Program-made: the position numbers and the translations under genes
Source of the DNA: JAWXCF01 sp034440515
GTDB lineage: Bacteria; Bacteroidota; Bacteroidia; CAILMK01
Direction: 5' to 3'
Assembly (NCBI GenBank): GCA_034440515.1
Contig: JAWXCF010000001.1
Span: 1-19,833 of the forward strand
Length of the DNA stretch: 19,833 nucleotides
The notes under the pieces: model-generated
The model's database searches: none
What the model saw: only the letters and a program-made list of their open reading frames with translations
Told to the model about the DNA's origin: nothing
Shown: in pieces, positions 1 through 7,363 of the stretch
Position numbering within the stretch: position 1 is the first letter of the stretch
Layout: each line of letters starts with the position of its first letter

Positions 1-1
1 T

Positions 2-700
2 ACTGTTGCTGACTTTGAGGCACTAATTAGTTCGGGACAAATTAAAATTAGTGATTGAAATTATAAATCTACTGCAACAGTAACAATAAAACTTATTGAC
101 AAAGCAAAGCCAGTAGAAAAGAAAATACCAGTAATTCAAAAATCAAAAGGCTTAAACTTTAACCTTGACAATTTTAAAATAAATCGTTTTGACCCTAAAA
201 TAGACACCGAGTCAATAATTCCAAATAGTCCAGGAAACTATATTTTATGTTTAAGAAAAAACTCAAAGCTTCCGACTGTTTCAATCGAACCTATTTTGAC
301 GAATTTTGACGGACTACAAGTAATTTATACAGGCATTGCAGGTGGGAGTTTGAGGACAAGAGATTTTAAGCAACATTTCAAAGGCAACAATGCAGGTCGT
401 TCGACACTTCGCAAAAGTTTAGGTGTTTTATTTGGTTACAACCAAATTCCAAGAGACGAAGACCCAGAGAGAGGCAAAACAAAATTTAGTATTGAAGACG
501 AAGAACAATTATCAGAATGGATGCACAATAATTTAATTATGTTCTTTCTGCCGACTTCAAGTTTTGTTAGTATTGAAGTTGAATTAATAAATCATTTCAA
601 TCCTCCATTAAACCTTAAAGACAATCGTAACTTAATCAACCTTGAATTTAGGCGCTTACTTTTAAGTTTGAGAGCTAAAAAAAATTGGGACAACCTGTAA
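2..700 (+). pseudogene. GIY-YIG nuclease family gene, 5' end outside the window, interrupted by in-frame TGA
   Basis: The frame is open from base 2 to a TAA at 698-700 except for one TGA at 56-58. The translation resembles one protein on both sides of that stop. The GIY-YIG fold motifs are visible: a first strand GNYILCLRK at about 235-261, then VIYTGIAGGSLRTR at about 320-361, a conserved HF plus STLRKSLG stretch, and a late Glu in SIEVELINHF followed by NPPLN. This family makes single-strand nicks in DNA repair, mobility or restriction. There is no ATG, GTG or TTG in frame between the TGA and the first motif. The TTG at 296 would begin after the first catalytic strand, so re-initiation there would give a non-functional product. 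TGA probably replaced TGG (Trp). Codon choice differs slightly from the downstream genes, which suggests acquired DNA. Family assignment is fairly sure; the substrate is unknown. Confidence 0.7.
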
Positions 701-710
701 CTCAAAGAAT

Positions 711-757
711 ATAACAGCAGGCAACAAAGGTATTGCTGCAAGCAGGGCCTGACGTTG
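711..757 (+). repeat. attC-like imperfect inverted repeat after the GIY-YIG gene
   Basis: Bases 712-722 (TAACAGCAGGC) pair with 747-757 (GCCTGACGTTG) at 8 of 11 positions: AAC with GTT, and CAGGC with GCCTG, split by a 2-base mismatch. The outermost pair is a T-G wobble. The 24-nt centre contains a small palindrome, TTGC-T-GCAA. The layout of outer AAC/GTT core arms, mismatched spacer, inner arms and a short variable centre, starting 10 bp after a stop codon, matches an integron cassette recombination site. The right core lacks the final pyrimidine of GTTRRRY and the left core does not fully match RYYYAAC, so it may be decayed or unrelated. No integrase is in the window. Confidence 0.35.
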
Positions 758-1311
758 AAACAATCGGCTGCAGTTCACTATCAGCAGCAGTTCCGGCGGA
801 CGGAATTCTGTTGGGCTTTTTGTTTGTTATCTTCATCATCAGTTTTTCAATCATCATCGATACCGGGCGGACGCTTTTCAAATCCCCCAACATCGCCAAG
901 CCCTATCGTTATACTACAACATCGAGCAACTTTTTCTGAATTCATTTTGAAGCAACATTTTATTTAAAATGATTATCAGACGCTTTTGAAAGCGACAATT
1001 ATTATTTTGATGGCTGTTCTCACTTATATTCGTGTTGTAACATCTAAATTACACCAATGCCAATTTTATAATTTCTTTATTAAAAAAGGGGGGTTGATGA
1101 CAATGCTTACATAGTAACGGAAGAAATGATAAGTATAATTTCGAAGAAAGAATATCTTTCATTAGAATGAATGATGCTGACAAATTTTTACTTAATATAT
1201 AGGCGAAAGATTGAACATTTAAAATAGCATCATAGTACCAATTAATCTAACTGAAAAGAAACAAAATATACATATTAGCTGTCAAGTGTAAAGTTAAATA
1301 GAACAATATAA
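758..1311. other. Non-coding stretch before the arsenosugar operon
   Basis: No credible gene is seen. Bases 758-930 are less AT-rich than the surroundings and are open in several frames on both strands at once, with no recognisable protein; this looks like non-coding accessory DNA. A short hairpin TTCCG-GCGGA-CGGAA lies at 791-805, too far from the next T run to be called a terminator. At 1096-1203 there is a possible worn-out coding tail (a frame reading EEMISIISKKEYLSL to a TGA, continued in another frame), too short to identify. The operon promoter must lie in the last part, but I see no clear TTTG / TAnnTTTG pair. Confidence 0.5.
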
Positions 1312-1647
1312 ATGAGTGATCACTATTACAACGCTGACGATCTGGCTAAGTTTGGCAACATAGCAGAGTATCAAAAGGAACTGGCCGATAAATTTTTCTC
1401 ATATTATGGCGAAGTTTTTAAAGACAGCCATCTAACTGCTAAGGAAAAATCTCTGATTGCGCTAGCAGTTGCCCACGCAGTCCAATGCCCATATTGTATA
1501 GATGCCTACAGTACCGATGCCTATGAAAAGGGCTACAGCGAACAGCAAATGATGGAAGCTGTACACGTAGCAGCAGCTATAAAGGGTGGTGCCGTACTAG
1601 TACACGGTGTCCAAATGATGAACAAGGTGAAAGAGATAGGAATGTAA
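1312..1647 (+). CDS. Arsenosugar biosynthesis-associated peroxidase-like protein (AhpD/CMD fold)
   Basis: This 111-residue protein has the alkylhydroperoxidase D / carboxymuconolactone decarboxylase core: EKSLIALAVAHAVQ followed by a redox CPYC pair (C59, C62) and a helical tail with an AAAIKGGA segment. It belongs with the small AhpD-like proteins found next to ArsS radical SAM enzymes in arsenosugar clusters. A thiol redox or peroxidase-like role is inferred. In classical AhpD a His follows four residues after the second Cys; here that place is Tyr66, so the usual proton relay is changed. It is the first gene of the operon, ends 3 bp before arsS, and starts at an ATG behind an A/T-rich leader without a Shine-Dalgarno sequence. 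It is probably cytoplasmic, as no signal peptide is seen. Confidence 0.82.
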   Translation: MSDHYYNADDLAKFGNIAEYQKELADKFFSYYGEVFKDSHLTAKEKSLIALAVAHAVQCPYCIDAYSTDAYEKGYSEQQMMEAVHVAAAIKGGAVLVHGVQMMNKVKEIGM

Positions 1648-1650
1648 ATA

Positions 1651-2697
1651 ATGAAGTCACTAAAGGTATTAAACCATAAACTTTCTGATACGCATAATCA
1701 GCTTGCAATTCTAGAAGATGCAGGATTGCACAGACACGCTTCGTTCACAGATAAATTGGCTGAAATGGGTGAATTGCCATTGAAAGCCAAAGGGGTAGAA
1801 ATATTCCAAATAAACGTGGGTAAAATGTGTAATCAGGTATGTAAACATTGCCACGTAGATGCTGGTCCAGATAGAAAGGAGATAATGACCGTAGAAACTA
1901 TGCAGTTATGCCTGAAAGTATTGGCAAACTCTACAATCACTACCGTCGACCTGACGGGTGGCGCCCCAGAGATGAACCCCAATTTCCGTTGGTTTGTAAC
2001 CGAATTAAAAAAGCTAGACAAACACATAATTGTGCGATGCAATTTGACTATAGTACTGGCCAATAAGAAATTCAACGACTTGCCCGAGTTTTTTAGGGAA
2101 CATAATGTAGAAGTGGTATCATCGCTACCCAGCTTTACAAAAGACCGTACCGATAGGCAACGTGGTAATGGAGTATTTGAAGACTCGATAAAGGCATTAC
2201 AAATGCTAAATGCAGTTGGGTATGGAATGCCAGACAGTAGCCTACAGCTAAATTTGGTTTATAATCCTGCTGGTGCATTTTTACCACCCTCACAACAGGC
2301 ATTGGAAGATGAATATAAAGTAGAATTGTTAAAAAACTACAGTATTAGATTCAATCATTTGTACGCAATTACCAATATGCCCATCAGTCGATATTTAGAC
2401 TATTTGATATCAACTGGCAATTACGATAAATATATGGAAAAGCTAGTTAGTGCCTTTAACCCAGCAGCAGTGGAAAGTGTAATGTGCCGCAATACGATAT
2501 CGGTAAGTTGGGATGGCTATTTGTATGATTGTGATTTTAATCAGATGTTAGAACTTCCTGTTAGTACAACTGACTCTAGGCACCTTATAGATTTTGATTT
2601 GAACCAGCTAAATACTAGGGACATTATCCTAAATCAACACTGTTATGGCTGTACGGCAGGTGCAGGGTCTAGTTGCGGCGGGGCAATCACTGCGTAA
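1651..2697 (+). CDS. arsS: Arsenosugar biosynthesis radical SAM protein ArsS
   Basis: A 348-residue radical SAM enzyme. The [4Fe-4S] and S-adenosylmethionine signature CNQVCKHC is at C60, C64, C67, followed by HVDAGPDR and the glycine-rich strand DLTGGAPEMNP. The C-terminal Cys-rich domain contains CRNTISVSWDGYLYDCDF and ends with HCYGCTAGAGSSCGG. That ending is characteristic of the ArsS group, which transfers the 5'-deoxyadenosyl group of SAM to methylated arsenic to build the arsenosugar skeleton. Some relatives are selenoproteins; here every position is Cys and no in-frame TGA occurs. Length is normal and the start ATG lies 3 bp after the upstream stop, suggesting coupled translation. The arsenic methyltransferase (ArsM) that would supply the substrate is absent from this window. 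Confidence 0.92.
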   Translation: MKSLKVLNHKLSDTHNQLAILEDAGLHRHASFTDKLAEMGELPLKAKGVEIFQINVGKMCNQVCKHCHVDAGPDRKEIMTVETMQLCLKVLANSTITTVDLTGGAPEMNPNFRWFVTELKKLDKHIIVRCNLTIVLANKKFNDLPEFFREHNVEVVSSLPSFTKDRTDRQRGNGVFEDSIKALQMLNAVGYGMPDSSLQLNLVYNPAGAFLPPSQQALEDEYKVELLKNYSIRFNHLYAITNMPISRYLDYLISTGNYDKYMEKLVSAFNPAAVESVMCRNTISVSWDGYLYDCDFNQMLELPVSTTDSRHLIDFDLNQLNTRDIILNQHCYGCTAGAGSSCGGAITA

Positions 2698-2780
2698 GGT
2701 AAATTTTAGAGCGCTACTATTTTAGCCATTGTTGTAGCTGTTATTAAATTCACATTTAAATAAAAATAGATAAAAGTAAA

Positions 2781-3392
2781 ATGAAGCAAGCTCTCTTAAT
2801 TTTTGTAAAAAATGCAGTAAAAGGAAATGTAAAAACAAGGCTAGCTGCAACAATGGGCAGTGATGCAGCGTATAATATTTATCAGTTATTGTTAACCCAT
2901 ACCGAAAGGTGTTCGCGGGCACTATTGGTAAATAAAATTGTGTTTTATGCAGATTACCTAGAGGTTGAAGATATTTGGAGTAACGATCTTTATCAGAAGC
3001 AAATTCAAGTTGGGACAGATTTGGGAGAGAGAATGCATAACGCCTTTAAATATGCTTTTGCAAGTGGTAATGAAAGGGTTGCCATAATAGGGTCAGACTG
3101 TTTTGAAATAAATGACGAGATAATAGAAAGTGCCTTTGCGCTACTAGATGATAACGATGTTGTTTTGGGTCCTGCATTAGATGGTGGGTATTACTTGCTA
3201 GCACTTAAATCATCTTGTCAAGATTTATTTGTGAACATAGATTGGAGTACAGACAAAGTACTGACACAAACGATGCAAGTATGCCAAAAACTGGGTTTTA
3301 ACGCAGCTCAGCTACAAGTACTATCAGATATTGATGATGAAAGCGATTTAATAAGAATGGGTTTTGATAGCTACACTGCAAGGAATGTTTAG
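2781..3392 (+). CDS. TIGR04282-type arsenosugar biosynthesis glycosyltransferase (DUF2064)
   Basis: A 203-residue protein of the DUF2064 group, related to nucleotidyltransferase/GT-A folds. Visible motifs are the N-terminal LIFVKNAVKGNVKTRLA (about 6-22), which resembles the nucleotide-binding loop of sugar nucleotidyltransferases; GSDC (104-107); PALDGGYYLLAL (131-142); and DIDDESDL near the C terminus. This family is regularly found beside ArsS and the next gene and is annotated as an arsenosugar-pathway glycosyltransferase, although its exact reaction is not established. It follows arsS after 83 bp and overlaps the next gene by 8 bp. It is probably cytoplasmic, with no signal or membrane segment. 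Confidence 0.85.
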   Translation: MKQALLIFVKNAVKGNVKTRLAATMGSDAAYNIYQLLLTHTERCSRALLVNKIVFYADYLEVEDIWSNDLYQKQIQVGTDLGERMHNAFKYAFASGNERVAIIGSDCFEINDEIIESAFALLDDNDVVLGPALDGGYYLLALKSSCQDLFVNIDWSTDKVLTQTMQVCQKLGFNAAQLQVLSDIDDESDLIRMGFDSYTARNV

Positions 3393-4077
3393 CATCATAA
3401 TCCCAGTATATAACGAGGCTGATTTAATTGCAAAAACGATACAAAATGTTAGGAAAGCTTGCGCTGATGATCTGGTAGAAATTATAGTTGTAGATGGGGG
3501 CAGTGGTGACGGTACTGTGGCTAATGCAGATAATGAGGATGTAACAGTGTTGATTAGTGAAAAAGGTAGGGCTAAGCAAATGAACCTTGGGGCATCTATA
3601 GCTAAGGGTGAAATATTGTATTTTTTACACGCAGATAGCGCACCCCCACAGCAATTTGTAAAATCTATTTTAAAAGTAACACAAATGGGCACACAAAGTG
3701 GATGTTTTAGACTTGCATTTGATGTTGACCATTGGTTTCTAAAGGCGAATAGTTGGTTTACCCGCTTTGATATAAATGGCGTCCGATTTGGCGATCAAAG
3801 TTTATTCGTCACCAAAGAAGTATTTCATAAAAGTGGAGGTTTTAGAGAAGATTTAATAATAATGGAGGACCAAGAAATAATCCATCGCCTAAAGAAATAT
3901 GGAAAGTTTGTTGTGATAGATGATTACGTTACTACATCAGCTAGAAAATATTTAGATAATGGAGTTTACAGAATGCAGGGAATCTTCTATTTTATATGGA
4001 CACTCTACTATTTAGGATATTCTCAACAACATTTAGTCAAGAAATACAAGCAATTAATTCAAAAAAATAAATTGTAA
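3385..4077 (+). CDS. TIGR04283-type arsenosugar biosynthesis glycosyltransferase (GT2)
   Basis: A 230-residue family-2 glycosyltransferase. It begins MFSIIIPVYNEAD, the classic GT2 opening. DGGSGDGT (37-44) is the nucleotide-sugar loop, GRAKQMN (61-67) is typical of this subgroup, and HADS (82-85) stands where the metal-binding DxD lies. GGFREDLIIMEDQE supplies the usual ED acceptor-site motif. The ATG at 3385 is chosen over an upstream in-frame TTG (3364) because the GT2 fold starts exactly there and it gives a short 8-bp overlap with the upstream stop. The expected role is attaching or elaborating a sugar in arsenosugar synthesis; donor and acceptor are unknown. Confidence 0.88.
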   Translation: MFSIIIPVYNEADLIAKTIQNVRKACADDLVEIIVVDGGSGDGTVANADNEDVTVLISEKGRAKQMNLGASIAKGEILYFLHADSAPPQQFVKSILKVTQMGTQSGCFRLAFDVDHWFLKANSWFTRFDINGVRFGDQSLFVTKEVFHKSGGFREDLIIMEDQEIIHRLKKYGKFVVIDDYVTTSARKYLDNGVYRMQGIFYFIWTLYYLGYSQQHLVKKYKQLIQKNKL

Positions 4078-4082
4078 AAAAT

Positions 4083-5161
4083 ATGAAGCCAAATGATGAT
4101 AACGCTAAATTACATACATCGGAAAGACCTTTCCGTGTATTAATTATTTCTGGATCTAATCGCAGGCAATACAATTGCCCTGGAGTTGACAGCAAGTCTC
4201 GTATGCTTATGTTAAAAATGGCAGAAATGCTTCCGCAGGATTGGGAGATTGATTATGAAGATTTGGGAAATGTATATGGTAGAGAACGGATTCAAAGTTG
4301 TAATGCCTGTGTATCCACATCTATGGCGCTTTGTGTATGGCCTTGCAATTGTTACGAAAAAAACAATTCTAAAGAGCCAGACCTTATGTGGAATTTAGAT
4401 TTGTATGCAAGATTAGATATGGCAGATGCTTGGGCTATAATAGGTCCTGTGAATTGGTATAGCTGTAGTGCAAATTTAAAACTAATGTTTGATCGTTTAG
4501 TGTGTATGAACGGAGGTAATCCTGATGAAAAAACAATTGACCATAAAAACGCCGAAAAGGCAATGATTTTTGAACATACTTCAGAATGGGAAAAGATAAG
4601 CATAAACCATTTAGAAGGGCGAACTGCTGCTTTTTTTGTTACGGTGATGAAGGAGGTGATGAAATGGATGAAAACAATGTACCAAAAATATTACTTCATA
4701 AAAATTACTTTGACGCAGAAGCCGAACCCTTCGTAAATATAAGAGATGCTTACGCTCCATTAGTATGGCAGTCAAGATATTCTGGTATAGAGGTTCCTGA
4801 CCATTTATGGAAGTATTGCACAAGCGGGAAGGGGGAAAAATATAGTGATAATCAGGCGGAAGATTTGATTGAGAACAAAGAGTTTATGAAGGCTTTTGAT
4901 GATTGGACAACTCAATTTTCGACTTTTGTACTTCAAAAAGGTAAAGTAGAAGCAAATAAATATAGGGCATACGGCTATACTGCACCGACGCATTTTTGGG
5001 CAAATGTGCAAGATGGGCTTCGCTATTTCAAAATGATGGTTGGAAAAGCTCCTGCCAATTCTTCCCCTAAAATTCAAGATGAATTAGGTTTAAATAAAGA
5101 TGCCATTTGGCATACAAAAAAGGGTGAAGGAGAAAAATTGAGAGATAGCAATGAAAAATAG
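4083..5161 (+). pseudogene. Flavodoxin/NADPH-dependent FMN-reductase-like gene split by a -1 frameshift
   Basis: Two overlapping frames together encode one protein. The first (4083 onward) has a flavodoxin-like start, RVLIISGSNRR (FMN phosphate loop, about residues 18-28), a Cys-rich stretch (CNACVS, CVWPCNC) and GPVNWYSCSANLKLMFDR (121-138), the typical FMN-isoalloxazine loop. After residue about 185 the conserved continuation (FFCYGDEGGDE, then RDAYAPLVWQSRYSGIE) lies in the -1 frame and runs to the TAA at 5161. A single -1 shift at the T7 run 4631-4637 gives about 359 residues. Without it the product ends at 4736 with an unrelated tail. It may be a real inactivating one-base deletion, a sequencing error in a homopolymer, or recoding. 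The family reduces flavin or other substrates with NAD(P)H; the position in the operon, 5 bp after the glycosyltransferase, suggests a redox step in arsenosugar metabolism. Confidence 0.75.
4631..4637 (+). other. T_TTT_TTT slippery heptamer at the frameshift point
   Basis: The seven T bases begin at the third position of a GCT codon, so they read T TTT TTT in the zero frame, the canonical X XXY YYZ phase for -1 slippage. Shifting -1 here joins exactly the two halves of the flavodoxin-like protein. An AAGGAGGT sequence at 4650-4657 followed by an in-frame ATG at 4664 lies downstream; it may simply encode the Glu-Gly-Gly stretch, or may allow separate initiation of the C-terminal half. Whether slippage really occurs cannot be told from sequence. 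Confidence 0.45.
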
Positions 5162-5204
5162 TTTGATAATAAAACTTAATTAATTTTTACAAATCCCAAT
5201 AAAA

Positions 5205-6641
5205 ATGGCAAAATATGAATTTGATATTATCGTTATCGGGGCAGGCTCGGGTGGTTTAAGCGTCGGGTTGTTTATGAGTCAAGCAGGATTCAAAGTGCTA
5301 ATGGTTTCTAAATCTGATGAAGACATAGGTGGTGACTGCCTAAATGATGGTTGTGTGCCAAGTAAGGCACTTATTCACGTGGCGAAAATTATAAAAAATG
5401 CACGAGAAGCCACACAGTTTGGAGTAGAGACACTAGGAAAGGTAGATATTAAAAAAGTTATCAATTACATACAATCCAAGCAATCGTTGATAAGAGAACA
5501 CGAGAATGCGCAATGGTTGCAAGATAGAGGAATAACAGTTGCTTTGGGAACTGCCTCATTTACAGGGAAAAGGGAGATTGCGGTTGATGGGAAGCTATAT
5601 TCAGCTAAGAAAATAGTGATAGCCACAGGTTCAAAACCCCGTAAATTGAACATAGTCGGAGTTGAAAAGGTAAACTATTTTGATAATGAAAGTATCTTTC
5701 ACCTCGATACTTTACCTGAAGCCATACTTTGCATTGGTGGTGGACCAATTGGAATTGAGATGGCGCAGGCCCTATCTCGGCTTGGTAGTAAAGTAACAAT
5801 TGTACATAAGGGTACTGAAATTCTAGAACACGATGACGTAGCAGTTACTTCCGTATTATTACAGGAATTAAAAAAGGAAGGCATAGAATTCTTATTTGAC
5901 ACAGAAATTGAGAGTTTTACTTCAGCTACAGAAGCTAGAATCAAGAAAAATAAGGGTGAAACTAAGACCATTCATTTCGATGCGGTATTTGTAGCGATAG
6001 GTCGAGAACTGTCATTAGAAACGCTGAATTTAGAGAAAGCAGATATTGCAGTGGAAAAGAAAAATATCAAAATAGACCATCATTTAAAGACTACTAATAA
6101 GCACGTTTTGATATGTGGCGACGTAGCAGGTGATTTACAGTTTTCCCACGCTGCTGAATTTCACGCTAGAATTATCCTCAATAATCTATTTACGCCCTTT
6201 AAGAAAAAGCTGAATAACCAATATATGTCTTGGGTAACATTTACAGATCCTGAGCTGGCCACATTTGGTTTAAGTGAAAAGCAACTGCAGAAACAGGGCA
6301 TTCATTATCGTAAGTTGGTAAAAGATTTCGATGAAGACGATAGGGCAGTAGTAGATAATTATAGATACGGGAAATTAGTTTTGTTTGTGAGTAGGGCAGG
6401 GCTATTAAAAAAACAAAAGTTACTGGGTGGTACTATGGTTTCACCAAATGCAGGTGAACTAATTCAAGAGCTTATTTTGGCTAATTCAGCGAATCTGTCT
6501 ATAAATTTACTCTTCAATAAAATCTACCCATATCCCGTGGCATCGCGAATTAATCAAAGCATTATTGTTGACCTCAAGTCAGAGGGATTAACCTCATTTA
6601 TAAAATCATTATTGCGTAAAGCATATCAAATATTTAGCTGA
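5205..6641 (+). CDS. FAD-dependent NAD(P)-disulfide oxidoreductase, mercuric-reductase-like
   Basis: A 478-residue class I pyridine nucleotide-disulfide reductase. Visible parts are the FAD-binding GAGSGG (12-17), the redox-active pair in GGDCLNDGCVPSKA (C45, C50), ATGSKP (140-145), the NAD(P)-binding GGGPIG (178-183), the second FAD contact ICGDVAG (303-309) and a dimerisation domain from about 340. It lacks the N-terminal metal-binding domain and the C-terminal Cys pair of true MerA. Where lipoamide dehydrogenase has its catalytic His-Pro near the C terminus, this protein has YPYP (441-444). It is therefore a reductase of unknown substrate, although relatives are often labelled mercuric reductase and occur next to arsenosugar genes. 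It lies 43 bp after the split flavoprotein gene, and its stop overlaps the next start by 1 bp. Confidence 0.85.
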   Translation: MAKYEFDIIVIGAGSGGLSVGLFMSQAGFKVLMVSKSDEDIGGDCLNDGCVPSKALIHVAKIIKNAREATQFGVETLGKVDIKKVINYIQSKQSLIREHENAQWLQDRGITVALGTASFTGKREIAVDGKLYSAKKIVIATGSKPRKLNIVGVEKVNYFDNESIFHLDTLPEAILCIGGGPIGIEMAQALSRLGSKVTIVHKGTEILEHDDVAVTSVLLQELKKEGIEFLFDTEIESFTSATEARIKKNKGETKTIHFDAVFVAIGRELSLETLNLEKADIAVEKKNIKIDHHLKTTNKHVLICGDVAGDLQFSHAAEFHARIILNNLFTPFKKKLNNQYMSWVTFTDPELATFGLSEKQLQKQGIHYRKLVKDFDEDDRAVVDNYRYGKLVLFVSRAGLLKKQKLLGGTMVSPNAGELIQELILANSANLSINLLFNKIYPYPVASRINQSIIVDLKSEGLTSFIKSLLRKAYQIFS

Positions 6642-6967
6642 TGGAATGGTTAGAGACATTAAAAGACTGGTTTTTAGGTTTAGGTAATAAATACAATGTT
6701 AACCCACTAGTATTTGGTGCTATATATGTGGGGGCCATACCTTTTTTCTTTGCCTCACTATATTGGACAGTAAGAAATATTCGAAATAAAAAGCCAATAT
6801 TTGTCCCTGCAATTTTGACCGCTTTCTTTTTTATTTCAGCGTATTTGTATCTTATTATTGTTGGTCAGCACATCCCAGTTTGGGTATATTTTTTTATAGG
6901 CGGAATGATTGCATTTGGCATATATTCTACTATTGGCAAGATAAAGGCAAAATTGAAGGAGAAGTAA
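6641..6967 (+). CDS. Small three-helix membrane protein coupled to the flavin reductase
   Basis: 108 residues, unrecognised. Three hydrophobic segments are clear (about 22-43, 53-75 and 78-97), with a Trp-rich amphipathic start (MEWLETLKDWFLGLG) and a Lys-rich tail (KIKAKLKEK), suggesting an inner-membrane protein with a cytoplasmic C terminus. The start ATG shares one base with the stop of the reductase (TGATG), so translation is almost certainly coupled and the two proteins probably work together, for instance as a membrane anchor or transport partner (inference). It is the last gene of the operon; the next gene is about 400 bp away. Confidence 0.75.
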   Translation: MEWLETLKDWFLGLGNKYNVNPLVFGAIYVGAIPFFFASLYWTVRNIRNKKPIFVPAILTAFFFISAYLYLIIVGQHIPVWVYFFIGGMIAFGIYSTIGKIKAKLKEK

Positions 6968-7363
6968 TCAATGAGAGTTTGTTGGGATATTTAACAGTTA
7001 GCCAATAATTCTTAGTAAAACCTTAATTTTTAATTTCCTAATGATAAATATCAATACTTTAAATGCTTGCCAAAATAAATGGTATGATTTTTTTTATCTA
7101 CTTTACAAATAATTTTTGCGAACAATTGGTACTCATTAAACATATCAATTACTGGCGTAAAATTAATTTGTATAAAAAAAAAGCCATACCAGTGAAGTAT
7201 GAGATTTGCTAGTAATAAAGCAATAGGGAAATTTTGCGAAGATTAAAAAACAAGATTCTAAATCAAAGTATAGCATTTTAATACTGGTTTAAGTCTGAAA
7301 ACAAAAATTTACTATTTTGTCAGTACAAGCTAAAATCGCTACTCAAATACTAATTCTTTATTT
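6968..7363. other. Intergenic region between the arsenosugar operon and the DUF389 gene
   Basis: Very AT-rich, with no open frame of any quality on either strand. It must hold the end of the first transcript and the promoter of the next pair, but I find no GC-rich hairpin with a T run and no exact TAnnTTTG. The nearest sequence to a -7 box is TACTATTTTG just before 7320, which has one base too many. A 5-bp inverted repeat CATAC-N7-GTATG lies at 7185-7201 and is of doubtful meaning. Confidence 0.5.

Noticed and set aside
296..700. A 134-residue GIY-YIG protein starting at TTG 296
   Set aside because: The first catalytic strand (GNYILCLRK) lies upstream in the same frame, so the start is an artefact of a pseudogene frame.
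791..822. Hairpin plus T run as a terminator after the cassette gene
   Set aside because: The T run begins about 12 bases after the stem, and the stem is only 5 bp.
702..967. Three overlapping open frames (two on plus, one on minus) after the GIY-YIG gene
   Set aside because: They overlap each other in different frames, have low-complexity Ser/Phe-rich products and no family resemblance; the local composition alone keeps the frames open.
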